NCBI RefSeq assembly: GCF_041381155.1
Contig: NC_091147.1
Coordinates: 11,182,837-11,246,836, forward strand
DNA: 64,000 nucleotides
Origin: Argopecten irradians
Taxonomy: Eukaryota > Mollusca > Bivalvia > Pectinida > Pectinidae
Reading direction: 5' to 3'
The notes under the pieces were generated by a model. It was not told the origin of the DNA. It made no database searches and saw only the letters and a program-made list of their open reading frames with translations. Positions 34,400-46,100 of this stretch are shown here, one piece after another (the stretch's first letter is position 1; every line of letters begins with the position of its first letter). The position numbers and the translations under genes were made by a program.

Positions 34400-35290
34400 T
34401 CATCGACGTTGTTGTTGAACTTTCCTACAAACACGACAAACCTGAGTGCCATTTCTCAATTGTTTGCTTCTGAATTCGTCCGTTGGGAACTTCCGTTGAC
34501 ATTTGGAGCACTTGGTGGATGCAAATGGAAAGCTCAAGGTGCCTTCTTCTGGTATGATATCCAGGGGAAGGCAAGCATTAAATTCGAATTTGTCGAAACG
34601 TCTCTCTTCCATAGCCCTCCATATGTCTGCATATTTCTCCGAGGCGACGGAAAGTCGAGGAAGGATCTCGTCAGATTCTTTTAGTTTCCTGTACATAGGA
34701 AACATGGCGACAACATCAACGACACAATAGTCGATCAGAGTTTCCGAGAGAGGTCGAACTTTCCAAATCTCATAGTTATCCCTCAGTTCGTTGTTTCCCT
34801 TCTCTTTTTGCTTCAAAAGTTTTGCGTCGTAGACGTAGTTTTCCAGACAGCGTTTGTAGCCGTTGATATTTTCCACTTCCCAATCCCTGTCGCATCTCTT
34901 GATCGACTGAGTTTGTGTCCGTCGCGGCCTGTTCTTTCTGCGATAGATGATGTCCAGGAGTTGTAGATCCAACACCCCTGTTATCTTCACCTTAAATTGG
35001 TGCCATAGACTGTCAGAATCCTGTCTGCAATCAAACATCAACTTCTCGATAGATTTACTCTCTAGAATTTCACGGAGGCCATTATCAAAAACAGACTGTC
35101 CAAGTTTGAAGACATCAAAGATAAAAACTTTCGTTTCAGTGGCAATTGTTAGGATTGTCAGTTGACCTTTCCTGCTCAGGTTGACCCCTTCACAGTCAAC
35201 GGCAATTAGCTTTCGGCTTTTGATTTCCGAAAATGCTGAAGCAATAGCACCTTTGTTGTCGATCAATGTATGGTCAGTCGGAGTCGCCAT
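34400..35290 (-). CDS. EXD1-like DEDDy 3'-5' exonuclease with C-terminal zinc ribbon
   Basis: Single-exon frame of 296 residues. The start MATPTDH was chosen because the upstream extension runs through a pyrimidine-rich TTTTAG that looks like a splice acceptor just before it, so a non-coding 5' exon is likely. The exonuclease domain spans about residues 25-205: motif I AVDCEG gives D32 and E34, motif II CRQDSDSLW gives D91, and motif III IDYCVVDVV gives Y188-x3-D192. The set is complete for a DEDDy enzyme. A tail with CSKC (261-264) and CRVC (285-288) looks like a small zinc ribbon. The closest family I know is EXD1/EXDL1; mouse EXD1 acts in piRNA biogenesis and has lost catalytic residues, whereas this protein keeps them. 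Substrate and role are unknown. AATAAA on the minus strand at 34028-34033 may end the mRNA. Confidence 0.88.
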   Translation of the reverse strand: MATPTDHTLIDNKGAIASAFSEIKSRKLIAVDCEGVNLSRKGQLTILTIATETKVFIFDVFKLGQSVFDNGLREILESKSIEKLMFDCRQDSDSLWHQFKVKITGVLDLQLLDIIYRRKNRPRRTQTQSIKRCDRDWEVENINGYKRCLENYVYDAKLLKQKEKGNNELRDNYEIWKVRPLSETLIDYCVVDVVAMFPMYRKLKESDEILPRLSVASEKYADIWRAMEERRFDKFEFNACLPLDIIPEEGTLSFPFASTKCSKCQRKFPTDEFRSKQLRNGTQVCRVCRKVQQQRR

Positions 35291-36557
35291 TCTTGGTTCT
35301 AAAATAACGTAAAATATCAATAGCATTTATGAGACTTTAATTTACAATACTATATAATTCTAATTTTACGCACAATCAAATGGAAAATAAAAGTTGACTT
35401 CTTTAATTGTGGTCGAGTCGACATAAGAGGAATACTTGATGCACTTTGAGTTGCTATATTCCAGGTTGTTCTAGTGTAACGAAAATCTCGTGATTTTTTT
35501 AAAAATTGATAACATTAAAATTAATTTTCTAGCGAATGAAGTTGTCATATGAACTAACTATATTCTTACCATTTAGTTGACGAATTTAATTCACTGACCA
35601 CCATAATGTAATGCGAAATCGCAAAAATATCAACACCGCGAGAATTACCCGCCTTACGTGTGAAATGTTTATGAGTTTCCACAATTCATTATTTGCACAT
35701 GACAGAGCTATCTTCCCTTGCGGGCAGGTACATTTTGTATTAATCATGACGTCATGTGTTTCCAAGCGTAACGTCACACTTTTTAGATAAAACGACGTGA
35801 ATTTCGCTGATATAATCATGGCGTCTCAATTGATACTTACCCGTAAGGGAGTTTACTCTATGATATGCAAAGACGGAATAACAAAACATAAGATCTATAC
35901 CAGTGATGTCTGTCGATGTACGAAGTGTACACTTACATATGCATCTACCTTGCATAGCGAATGTACACAAAATAGACACACATAATTTTAACATATCGGA
36001 AGGAAAATACTACATTTTATTGTGGTCTTGTTATATATAGTTCGCCCTCGCAATAGTAATATTAAGCACTTATACATACCTTGGTGAGATACAGAAGTCT
36101 CTTACGTCGGTTTTAACACTAATTGTTCAATAAACCCCAAAGTACGTCCTCTGAAGTCGTTTCACCTGTGTGACAGTAAATTACTAAAACAAATAACGAT
36201 ATCCAATACACGGTTACACTACCCGGAAGTTAGTACTAAAAATAGAAATAATGTTTTCTGTAAACTTAGCACTTACAGAAAGATGAAAACGATTTTTCTA
36301 ATCATGCAGTTTCTATCAGTATTGATGTACAACTCGATAAGGTTGATAACTATCTCACGAGATATCGATATATGTGGAGTTATACCAACATGATCATTGG
36401 CACAGTCAATAATCCATTTATCAGTAAGGGTTCCCGGAAGTGCACCTGCAGGTGCATTTACTCCGTAAACCAAATCGATATCTTTATCACTGACTTCGAG
36501 GAACCATCTCGCTTCCCTGGTGCGATTACCCCGGTGTGTTTTTCGGTGTACGTAACA
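35291..36557. other. Upstream region of the EXD1-like gene
   Basis: It holds the presumed first intron and promoter. A perfect palindromic CRE, TGACGTCA, is at 35747-35754, with AACGTCAC and ACGACGTGA nearby; this is the best promoter candidate. No coding exon is supported. An ATG at 35818 on + followed by GTAAGG at 35843 could be a first exon in the other direction, but that is speculative. Confidence 0.4.
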
Positions 36558-37215
36558 TTTTTAATACAACGCGACTAGCGTTTGTATTAATGCTATCCGG
36601 TTTTCTATTGATGTGTAGGACTGTGTAGGACTTGCCCTACAATAACATCTAGTGGTGACCTCTTGAACCATCTCATTCATAAACTTCCCTATTCATTGAA
36701 TAATATTCCTTTGGACCAATCAGTAGTCATGGGAAGACTGCCTTCTGATTGGTAGAATACACAGAGTGTGTATAGAATACACAGAGTGCTATATGATACA
36801 CAGCCCATCTAGGTCAACTGTTGCCTGCTGGTGACTCCTCTGTCCAACTTACATAATCTCTGTTAATGGTAATTCAAATTGGACTAACTATCTAAGGCTT
36901 ATAGACATAAGAGTTTTAAAGTAAACTAATCATATGCCCTTTTTGTGTACTTTAAAATAATGTTTTTAAATGAATGTTAAACACAGATCTGAGGTAAAGG
37001 CAAAATAACTTATAAGGCTGCCCTCATATGTGCATGGTTTTACCATAATAAGTGTATGTGCAACATAAGAAACAAGAGTATATTAAGGATAAAAACTCAT
37101 TGTAATGAAGACCTTTGTTTTCTTTGTGATTTTCATATAGGAACTTTAATTAAGAAAAATGTCAAACAAAACATGTATTTTCTGTGATCAGTTGAATGTT
37201 CTTGAAATAATTGAT
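36558..37215. repeat. Unclassified interspersed repeat, copy A
   Basis: It starts with a conserved hairpin (AATACAACGC GACTA GCGTTTGTATT) and continues with GTAGGACTTGCCCTACAAT and ATCTAGTGGTGACCTCTT. It ends near CTTGAAATAATTG. About 650 bp, non-coding. Copies B and C follow at 39159-40295. There are no terminal inverted repeats or TG...CA ends. Confidence 0.7.
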
Positions 37216-39157
37216 ATTAAAGTCTTTATAATATGGTTTATATATTTTAATTTTGGAAATTAATTTTATTTCATTCTATTTTTCTGTTTCTGCTGCGTTG
37301 TATTTGCAGTACTTTGAGTACTTTGATTACGATTTTAACGTTTCGAGTTCTGAAAGGCCAAGCTCCAAATCTTTTAAACTCCATGTAGTAACAAGTGTGA
37401 TTGATATGATTTCTGTGATATTAATTTTAGTGTATTTAGTATGATTATACACAAATGTACTCATATACAATTACATTTGTAATCCGAGTCATATTGTTCA
37501 CTAGACTATTGTGTAAATGTGTAACGCTATATCAATAAATGTTCTTAGTATTATATTATTATCGGGATATAATTTGATATTTTCGCTTTAATATCAAATT
37601 TATTTCGTTTTAAAGAAATGTACCGACCACATGTTGCTGGGTTGGGTTAGGTCCCAGATGATAGAGGATGTTTGGTTAGAGAATAATGACACAATCCATC
37701 TTCTGAGTCATGGTGCTTTATTGTCTTTATATATGTACAAGTGTACATATAAGCATATCATCGTAGAAGCGTATAAGCGTAGAGTCTGTAACAAGATAAA
37801 ACAAGACTCATTAAGTATAAGTTCACATTTCAATAATACATAATAACATAAGATTCAAATTAATCATACATACATACAAGATCCCTGTGTAGCCTACAGT
37901 ATATCAACATCAGATTCACAATATATATGAATAACATCAGAGTTAATCTATTTATAAACTCTAGAGCAACTATTATAAATTAGACTTTACACTAATAGAT
38001 ATAGCTTCTGCTATCTATAATAAATACAAGGGGAGACAATCTGTTCCCTCTATAATCTAAAATCAGGGGAGATAATCTGTCTCCTCTATACCATATAATA
38101 TCAGGGGAGACAATTCGCCCCTTTTCAACTATACCATAAATTACTCTCGTCTAAGGGGAGATAATCTATCCACTTAGACACTACAACATATAACACTATC
38201 AATGCATTTACTAACCTTATATTCTAATACAAATACGAAGACATACACATTATATAAATACACACCTCGCTCTGGGCCGACTCAATTACGCTTCGATCTA
38301 TGTTACATTGTTTATTTTTCGACCCAGGGTCCTACACATGAATAAAATATACAATATCACAAAAAGGTCTAAACTTATAAAATATCTCCTTATAAAACAC
38401 TAATTTTCCATCTCTATGACGGTTATAATAGAGATCAATATATACATATTACTTTATATCAAATTGTCTATATAAATAGACAATTACTCTTAAATTCAAA
38501 TACATACTTATGCTTTTACACTTTCAAGTCAATTCAACTTATTCAAAAATAGTTTAATATATTCTGATAATTTTACCAAAATAAAGCAAATAAATATAAA
38601 TAATTTACTTTATGAACATTGCACAGGATATACAATATTAGTAAGAAATAGAAAAAGAAGACTTACAGAAGTAGAAGAATTTCCTCCTAGACATATCCAA
38701 ATTCCACAAAATGTCTGAGAGACCAAAACACACCTGCTCTCATTAAACTCTCTCTGTGAACTGTCCACAGACAAAGGAAAGTTCTCCAAAGATAGAATTT
38801 TGGAGGGAAAGTTTGACCAATAAAAACACACATTATTATATCAATAAACCAATAAAATCAATAAAAACAATCAGCTGACCAGCCAGGTAAGTCACCTGAC
38901 TGGTACCTACCCACACCTATAACCAAAGAATGTGCTCATCCATCCATGCACTGATTTTTTTCTGTGTAATATACAGGTATACAGGTAAACAAGACAGTGG
39001 CATATGGACAGTACTGGGACAACATATACATGTAGTGCCGGGGTGCAGCTTAACTTATAACTATACATAAATACACTAATACTAATTACATAAACTAATT
39101 AGTTACTTAATTAATTACCCTGCCACACACACAATCAAAATCGACTTCTGATGTCTG
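37216..39157. other. Non-coding segment between repeat copies A and B
   Basis: AT-rich. It has four scattered copies of a GGGGAGAYAATCT motif between about 38030 and 38175 and a GCTCTGGGCCGACTCAATTA block near 38270. No coding potential is seen; an unclassified element is possible. Confidence 0.35.
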
Positions 39158-39158
39158 T

Positions 39159-39800
39159 TTTTAATACAACGCGACTAGCGTTTGTATTAATGTTAAACGG
39201 TTTACCATGATGTGTAGGACTGAGTAGGACTTGCCCTACAATGACATCTAGTGGTGACCTCTTAAACCATATCATTCATAAACTTCCATTCATAAAATCC
39301 CTATTTATTGACTAATATTCCTTTTGACCAATCAAAATGTTGCATTCCCTTTACTGCAGTATGCAGTCATGGGAAGCTTGCCTAATGATTGGTGGAATTC
39401 ACACAGCCTCTGTAGAATATACACACACATACTCCCTAACTGTGTCTACATGTGTATACAGCATGTACCTACAATCTACACATGGTTGGGACTCCTCTGT
39501 CTAACTTACATAAACTGTTAATGATAATACAAATTGGAATTACTATAATAGACTTATAGACCTCAGAGTTAAAAAGTAAACAGTTCAGAGCTACTTTCTG
39601 TGTACATTATAATAATTCTTTAAAATGATTATTTGATAAGGCTGCTCTCATGTGTGCATGGTTTTACCTACATCATAAGTGTGCAACAGGAGTCAAGAAT
39701 GTAGGACAAAAGTTCTTTTTAATGAATATAAGACTTAAATGCTTTCTTTACTTTGAAATTGTTTATTTTATGTAGGGATTTTTAATTAAGAAGAATGTCA
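39159..39800. repeat. Unclassified interspersed repeat, copy B
   Basis: It begins with the same hairpin as copy A and follows it through the GTAGGACTTGCCCTACAAT block, the CCAATCAAAATG block and the ATTAAGAAGAATGTCAAAC end. It joins copy C directly. Confidence 0.7.
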
Positions 39801-40295
39801 AACAATATTCCTTCGGACCAATCAAAATGTGGCATTCCCATTACTGCATTTGTGTGTATGCAGTCATGGGAAGCCTGCTTTCTGATTGGTGGAATTCACA
39901 CAGCCTCTGTGTAGAATATACACACACCTATTCTACATGTGTACACACGTACAACTTACATAAACACTGTTAATGACAATACAAATTGGAATTACTTAAG
40001 GCTTACAGATCTTAGATTTAAATGTAAACTAATATGAGTTTCTTTCTGTGTACATTATAGTAATGTTTTAAAATGATTATTGATAAGGCTGCCCTCATGT
40101 GTGCATGGTTTCACTATACATACATAACTGTGCAACACAAGAGTCAAGAGTGTAGGACAAAAACTCATTTTTAATGAATATAAGACTTAAATGCTTTCTT
40201 TATTTTGAAATTGTTTAATTTATGTAGGAATTTTAATTAAGAAGAATGTCAAACAAAATATATACATTAGTTGAATATTCTTGAAATAATTGTAA
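39801..40295. repeat. Unclassified interspersed repeat, copy C (5'-shortened)
   Basis: It starts inside the unit at ATATTCCTTCGGACCAATC and runs to CTTGAAATAATTG. B and C together are a partial tandem duplication, more similar to each other than to copy A. Confidence 0.7.
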
Positions 40296-42042
40296 TTGTA
40301 AAAGTCGGTCACCCGACCACCAGACATTAGACTGCTGATAGATATGCAAAACCTTCAATTAAACTTAATTTTCCAGGACCTACAGTATCTGTTTTCTGGA
40401 GAATGGGGCATCTGCCTAACAGGTTGACGTTTTCATATGGATATACTTCACACGGGATTATGCCACCAGTACATTTGTACAGTAGATTTATCAGACACTG
40501 TTAATATGACTATCCACCGACCTAACCGACCGAGTAATTCATCTTATATTGGGATTGGATGTATTTTTTTAACTTTCATAGCGGCTATGAATAGCGGAAG
40601 TCCGTGCCCACGCGCCTTAACGGTCACCTGAGATCTAGCTGGTACAGAATGTAACACAGATGTGTAAATGTTGCACCCATTAATCTCGTGAACTCGGCCG
40701 TTGAGCAAATGTTTTAAAATTTACACGGTGAAAATTGTGACAAAAATGGCTCAAAGATGACAAAATGTCTAAATCTTTGGTAAAATAAAATAAGAAATTT
40801 GGAAACTTTTAAACAATCCGCTGACCAGCCAGTATCAGATATCAGTATGACCTTTAATCACGCATCACATCCGTGAATTCATGCAGAAGACGTTTTCCAA
40901 CATTTTGATCTCGTCTGGCCTCCCTCCGTAGGATTAATCAACCAAATTACATTTAAGTGATATCTCAACATTATAACCAAGTTTTCTTTGACAATTGAAC
41001 AAATTATGCTTAAACATGTGGTTTCCCTATATAAGCTACACATAAATGACTTCCTCCCTTAACGTCCGAGGCCCCAGGACCACGAAATTCACAACTTTTC
41101 TAACGTTACTTAAATCATTTTAATTTATGAACAGTATTAGATAACACTAATTCCGTGAATTGAGAAGATTTTTGAAATTTTATTCATTTTGACCCCTTTT
41201 GGCCCCCGGGGGTCAGTCATGAATTTTTTGTTATGAATAATGATGATGTTAAAATGCTATCTCGGGGTAATAATTTTAAGCAACAAGGAATCTTTGAACA
41301 AATAAAATGTATATTGCATAAGAGTAAATCTGCCCCTCTTGAAAGAATCTGAAAATTCTGGGTTATGAAGTTCATAATTTCTATAAAGGGCCTTAATTAT
41401 GACCGAATTATCAATGAAATGATATGCAGTTTTAATCTACCACATCTGTAAGTTAAACCACGGGATTTTTATCATTTATTCGCTTTTTTGGACCCTCTCA
41501 CAACCCCCTTAGGGGTGAGGCCATATAATTCATAATTTTGATTGGCGTTATGAAGGTTTGTGCAAAATGTAGATGAGTTTGCTAAACTGATGAAAATACA
41601 GATGACCAGGCACTATGTTATGGAATAACGCAGTGAATAATCTGTGTTGTAATCAGAATGTAAATTGAGACTTATATTTGGGTGACTTTAAATGATTTAT
41701 CGTAGTATATATTTTTGTAAGATTTGTTTCATGGCTTCGAGACGAAATTCATAAAATTTCAAATGAAATGAATACAAATTTAAGATACCTGCTATCATAA
41801 CATGCACCAATATACATTTCAAATAACTTCAACGCCAAAATGTACTACAAAAATCCAGCTAAGGTCTTTTTGTCCCTCTGTCCTCGAAACCCTTACGTCA
41901 TGTCATTTTTCCTAAACATCACTTTATTGTTTCTGTCACAATGGATTTCCTTCTTGGCAAAGCAAATAGAAACCGTTCCATGTTATACTACACTAGTGAC
42001 ATATGCAAAAATATTTAGGTGGTTTTTTTTTCGGAACTTTAA
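40296..42042. other. Intergenic with an old repeat at about 41030-41560
   Basis: The block at 41060-41110 (GAGGCCCCAGGACCACGAAA) recurs in diverged form in the foldback loop, so it is an interspersed repeat. An open stretch after a TTTTCCAG at about 40371-40518 encodes about 45 codons without known resemblance. Confidence 0.4.
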
Positions 42043-42612
42043 AAGGGACAATTCAGTCTAAGAGAACATTAAAATTTGTAAATATATCGGAAAAAACCCA
42101 GTTCTTATGGAAATTAGATCAGTCGGTTTTACTGTGATATGCCTGAAAAGCCCATGGTTGTGACATGTGTGTAGATGTTCAAACTCGCTCGCTGTCCGCC
42201 ATTACACATTGTGGTCAAACTTCTTGTATGCCGAACCCTGTCCCTTGCTCGTAGAATAATGCAACTTTTGTCTACAACTGCTCAAATCGTTATGACAGTA
42301 GTTTGTTTACCTTATTAGATGAATTATCTTGCCTAAAAATCATTTTATCACCTTGTCAGTGGTTATGTGGTTTATTTGTTTAACGTGCGTGACTTTGGCT
42401 CGGGTATGGGTACAGCGTCTGTATTGTACCTGCTTAATCGTATTGATCAACGATTTGATATTTCAACGATATTAATTAAAATACTTAACAATGTCGTGGA
42501 ATTTGTCAATGTTTTACGTTATATGTTTCATAAGAAATGTAGAACAATACATTTATGCTATATTTTGTTTCTTAGTTATATAAAAGAATTAGCCTGAGTG
42601 AATTGTCCCTTT
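42043..42612. mobile_element. MITE with AAGGGACAATTCA inverted ends
   Basis: The left end AAGGGACAATTCAGTCTAAG and the right end, which on the opposite strand reads AAGGGACAATTCACTCAGGC, are inverted repeats of about 20 bp. The interior of about 530 bp is non-coding. Flanks are TTAA- and TAAA-like, so the target site is not resolved. Confidence 0.65.
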
Positions 42613-43192
42613 AAACACGGTGAATATGATTATGATAATTTACTAAATATTTTCACCTTCCTTTTTTTGTGCACATAAAATCATGAAAGCAAAAGGCAAC
42701 TAATAAGAAAAAGAAATGTATTCATAATCTAAAAATGGAATTTATATGTTTACTCAACAATTCGCGTCTACTGCTGAATTTTTATGTAAACTGTACATCG
42801 TTTTCTCATATTTTTGTTTTGGATGATACTGCGACACCACTGTCAGTTTTCAATGTCAATGGATGTAATGATTCATTTATACCAAAACAATTGTAATATG
42901 AAATCAAATATAATAAGTCCCGTTGAATAACATTTTGTGAATATTGTAAGGATAAAGATCGCCTCAGTACGCAGTCATCAATGGCAGTATCAACTACACA
43001 TGTAAACGACGAACGTTTTGGTGTGACAGCAGTCTGCAATCCCACGGACATAACACTGTGTTTTGAAAGCATCGATCCCTTTGTTGTCTACATGGCTATA
43101 AGACATAAGTTCACAGTTGACCAAATTGTTTCTGTTTGGCCTTTGTTCTGTTTGTTGACGAAGAGATATTAACACATGATAGTGCGTCTCTT

Positions 43193-46100
43193 TCAAACTG
43201 GAAGTCCTATCGCCACGAGTTTGCGCACCCACTCTGTCCGGGGAATACAGTCCAACATGAATTTGGCCACGTCCCTCCGAGGTATTTTTCTTATGGCACC
43301 TTCTACATACTGTCCCTCAGCGGCCTTCACCTCCTTCCCTGTAAACAAGGAAGCAACTGTACACTGTTTATTTTTTGTATAAGCGCCGATTGAAATGTTG
43401 GGCAATACTTCTAGACCTATATCCTTTAAATCAATACTCTAACAATGAGACAAGAAAAACATATAAGCTTTATTACAATGTTACAATTTATTAATGCAAT
43501 GAAACATTTTGAATCACTGGAATATATATGACAGAGAGTAAAACCATTTATATTTAATCTTGCTTCGTCGCTAATATGGACGTGAGCTAATTATTTGGTT
43601 TGAAACCAACAAAGGAGCACTTTAAATTCTGTCCATAAATGATCGTCAAAAGGAGATCTATATATCTATTTGCTTTATAAACAACGCTACTTCTTAAATA
43701 ATCATCACTGAATTGCATCATGGACAAAAGACATTCGTGTGATATTTGCGGGATATTATTGTGCATGTCATTTTGACCCCCAATCAGGCAAATTTTCAAA
43801 ACTGTTATTATGTGACTGATCAAAAGCAAACTTTTTCTCTTTCTGGACGTGCAGTGACTTCAAATGTGACTGATCAAAAGCAAACTTTTTCTCTTTCTGG
43901 ACGTGCAGTGACTTCAAATCAAATCATGCACAATGCCTCTCTACTTGGGACGTTATCGCAATCGTAATCTTTCTAGAGAATTTTCAAAACGAATTAATTT
44001 CAAGTGCATTATCAATTGGTTTTATCATTTGAAGTTCTGCAGTTTTTTGAGAGATACGCCTAAAATACATATGTCCCTGATCAGCAGGTAGCAGATGATC
44101 GATTCAGGCACACTGTGCCCTTGTTTAATCTCAACTTTATCATATAAAGCAATACTCTACGTAGCACTTTGTAGGCATAGCAACATCAGATATTATCCTA
44201 GTCGTGGATGATGATAGTCGAATTATTTGATTGGCCAATAAAGAATGTAGGAAGTGGGAAGGGGGAGTGTTAGCGATCGGTCAATTATTTCATTAGTCAA
44301 TAAAGGATGTGGGTTGAGTTTGGTGAACAGTCACCACAACTTGGTTGGTCGGTCAGTCCCGGAGGTTTGAGTTTGGTGAAAGGTCACTTACCACTACTTG
44401 GTTGGTCGGTCAGTCCCGGAGGTTTGAGTTTGGTGAAAGGTCACTTACCACTACTTGGTTGGTCGGTCAGTCCCGGAGGTTTGAGTTTGGTGAAAGGTCA
44501 CTTACCACTACTTGGTTGGTCGGTCAGTCCCGGAGGTTTGAGTTTTGGTGAAAGGTCACTTACCACTACTTGGTTGGTCGGTCAGTCCCGGAGGTTTGAG
44601 TTTGGTGAAAGGTCACTTACCACTACTTGGTTGGTCGGTCAGTCCCGGAGGTTTGACTTACCACTACTTGGCTGGTCGGTCAGTCCCGGAGGTTTGACTT
44701 ACCACTACTTGGCTGGTCGGTCAGTCCCGGAGGTTTGACTTACCACTACTTGGCTGGTCGGTCAGTCCCGGAGGTTTGACCACTGTGTAGTCCAAGTCTG
44801 TACACTGTTGCTGTAGGTACTCCTCCATTACCGACATACTCTGTAATACACTGGACAGAATCACAGGGCGTATGACCCACTCAAATATCCACGGACCTCT
44901 GCTCTGTGCTGGAGAAGAAACCATTTCAATCTCACTAACACATATCATATGTTTACTTTTTGAAACTTTAATGCTCTATATGCATTTTAACTTTATTTTC
45001 CTTTAACATAAAACACAACATTACTGCTTCATAAACCTTGGCGTTTTATTGCACAATCTGATAAAAACGTAGATCCTCAATTGAACGGAGTGGTTATAAG
45101 GATCTGTGTTTTAATCAGATTGTTTATTGTAGTCCATTCTACCATTATACAAGGACGTAAACTTACCGAAACTTACAGGGATGGTAAAATATACAACTCA
45201 AACCATTTTATCACATAACTAGCCCGGCCAGTCATGTCATTATACAAGTACTGACTTTTTGTAGGTTAATACGAGGAATTGTTAAACCTGAGAAAGGTGA
45301 TATTCCTCAAGGCCGAAGGCCGAGGGAAATATCACCTTTCAAAGGTTTAACAATTCCTCGTATTAACCTACAGTGAACTGCGTTCAAGCGTCCGGATTAG
45401 ACTCCTCCCTCAAATGTTGTAACATTCTGTTACGACAGCCAATGAAAACTCTTGGAAGTTGCCTCGATTGGTTAGACTGCATGTGGTGTAGCGCAAACAA
45501 TGTTGACTTCAAAGGGATCTACTGATTTGACGTGATCACACCTTTGTACCAAAAAAATGTTAGCATACACTTGAGATAAAAAAAGGTTTCAGACATGTTT
45601 TTTTAATTCAATCGTACCATATAACCATCGAAAGACAACAACATTATATATTGATAGTTTCGATAAACGTTCTCTGGAACATACACGGTTGTAGTTGTAT
45701 ATATAAGGCCAAAAAATATGTCTCTTTTCGGTTACATTGGCAAAAAATAGGGTCGGTAGGTAGAGATTTTTTTCAAGTTCAGATGCAATAGCGAGCTATT
45801 TACTAAACAGATATATGGCTCCTATTTATCAACAAAATGATTAAACATTAGTGTCTTTCACTCTTGACTCTTTATCAAACAATGAATAATTGGAGATTTG
45901 ACTAAGAAAGATGGTATTAACAGATTAGATTGGCCTAGAGTAAAACTATTAATGGGATCCTTTAAGATAAAGAAACAAAAATTAGGGTCGGGGGTAAAAA
46001 ATTGGGGTCGGTCGGGTAACCCTAAACAGACATGTTTTGTTTTTGGCCTAATGTAGATGTTTCATCCGGAAGCATCCTACCTCTAAATGTAAGCTTGTGA

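Noticed and set aside
35818-35842. Tiny first coding exon on + (ATGGCGTCTC up to GTAAGG)
   Set aside because: Only eight codons, no downstream partner exon found, and such signals arise often by chance.
36558-40295. LTR-type element with copies A and B/C as direct terminal repeats
   Set aside because: The copies do not begin TG or end CA, there is no primer-binding site or coding remnant between them, and B and C are a local tandem duplication.
40371-40518. Exon on + after a TTTTCCAG
   Set aside because: About 45 codons without known resemblance, then a stop, with no partner exons.
44307-44738. Open frame of about 140 codons on + with repeated LLGWSVSPGG-like peptide
   Set aside because: It is the antisense of the minisatellite at the reductase exon 3 border; the units keep the frame open by chance.
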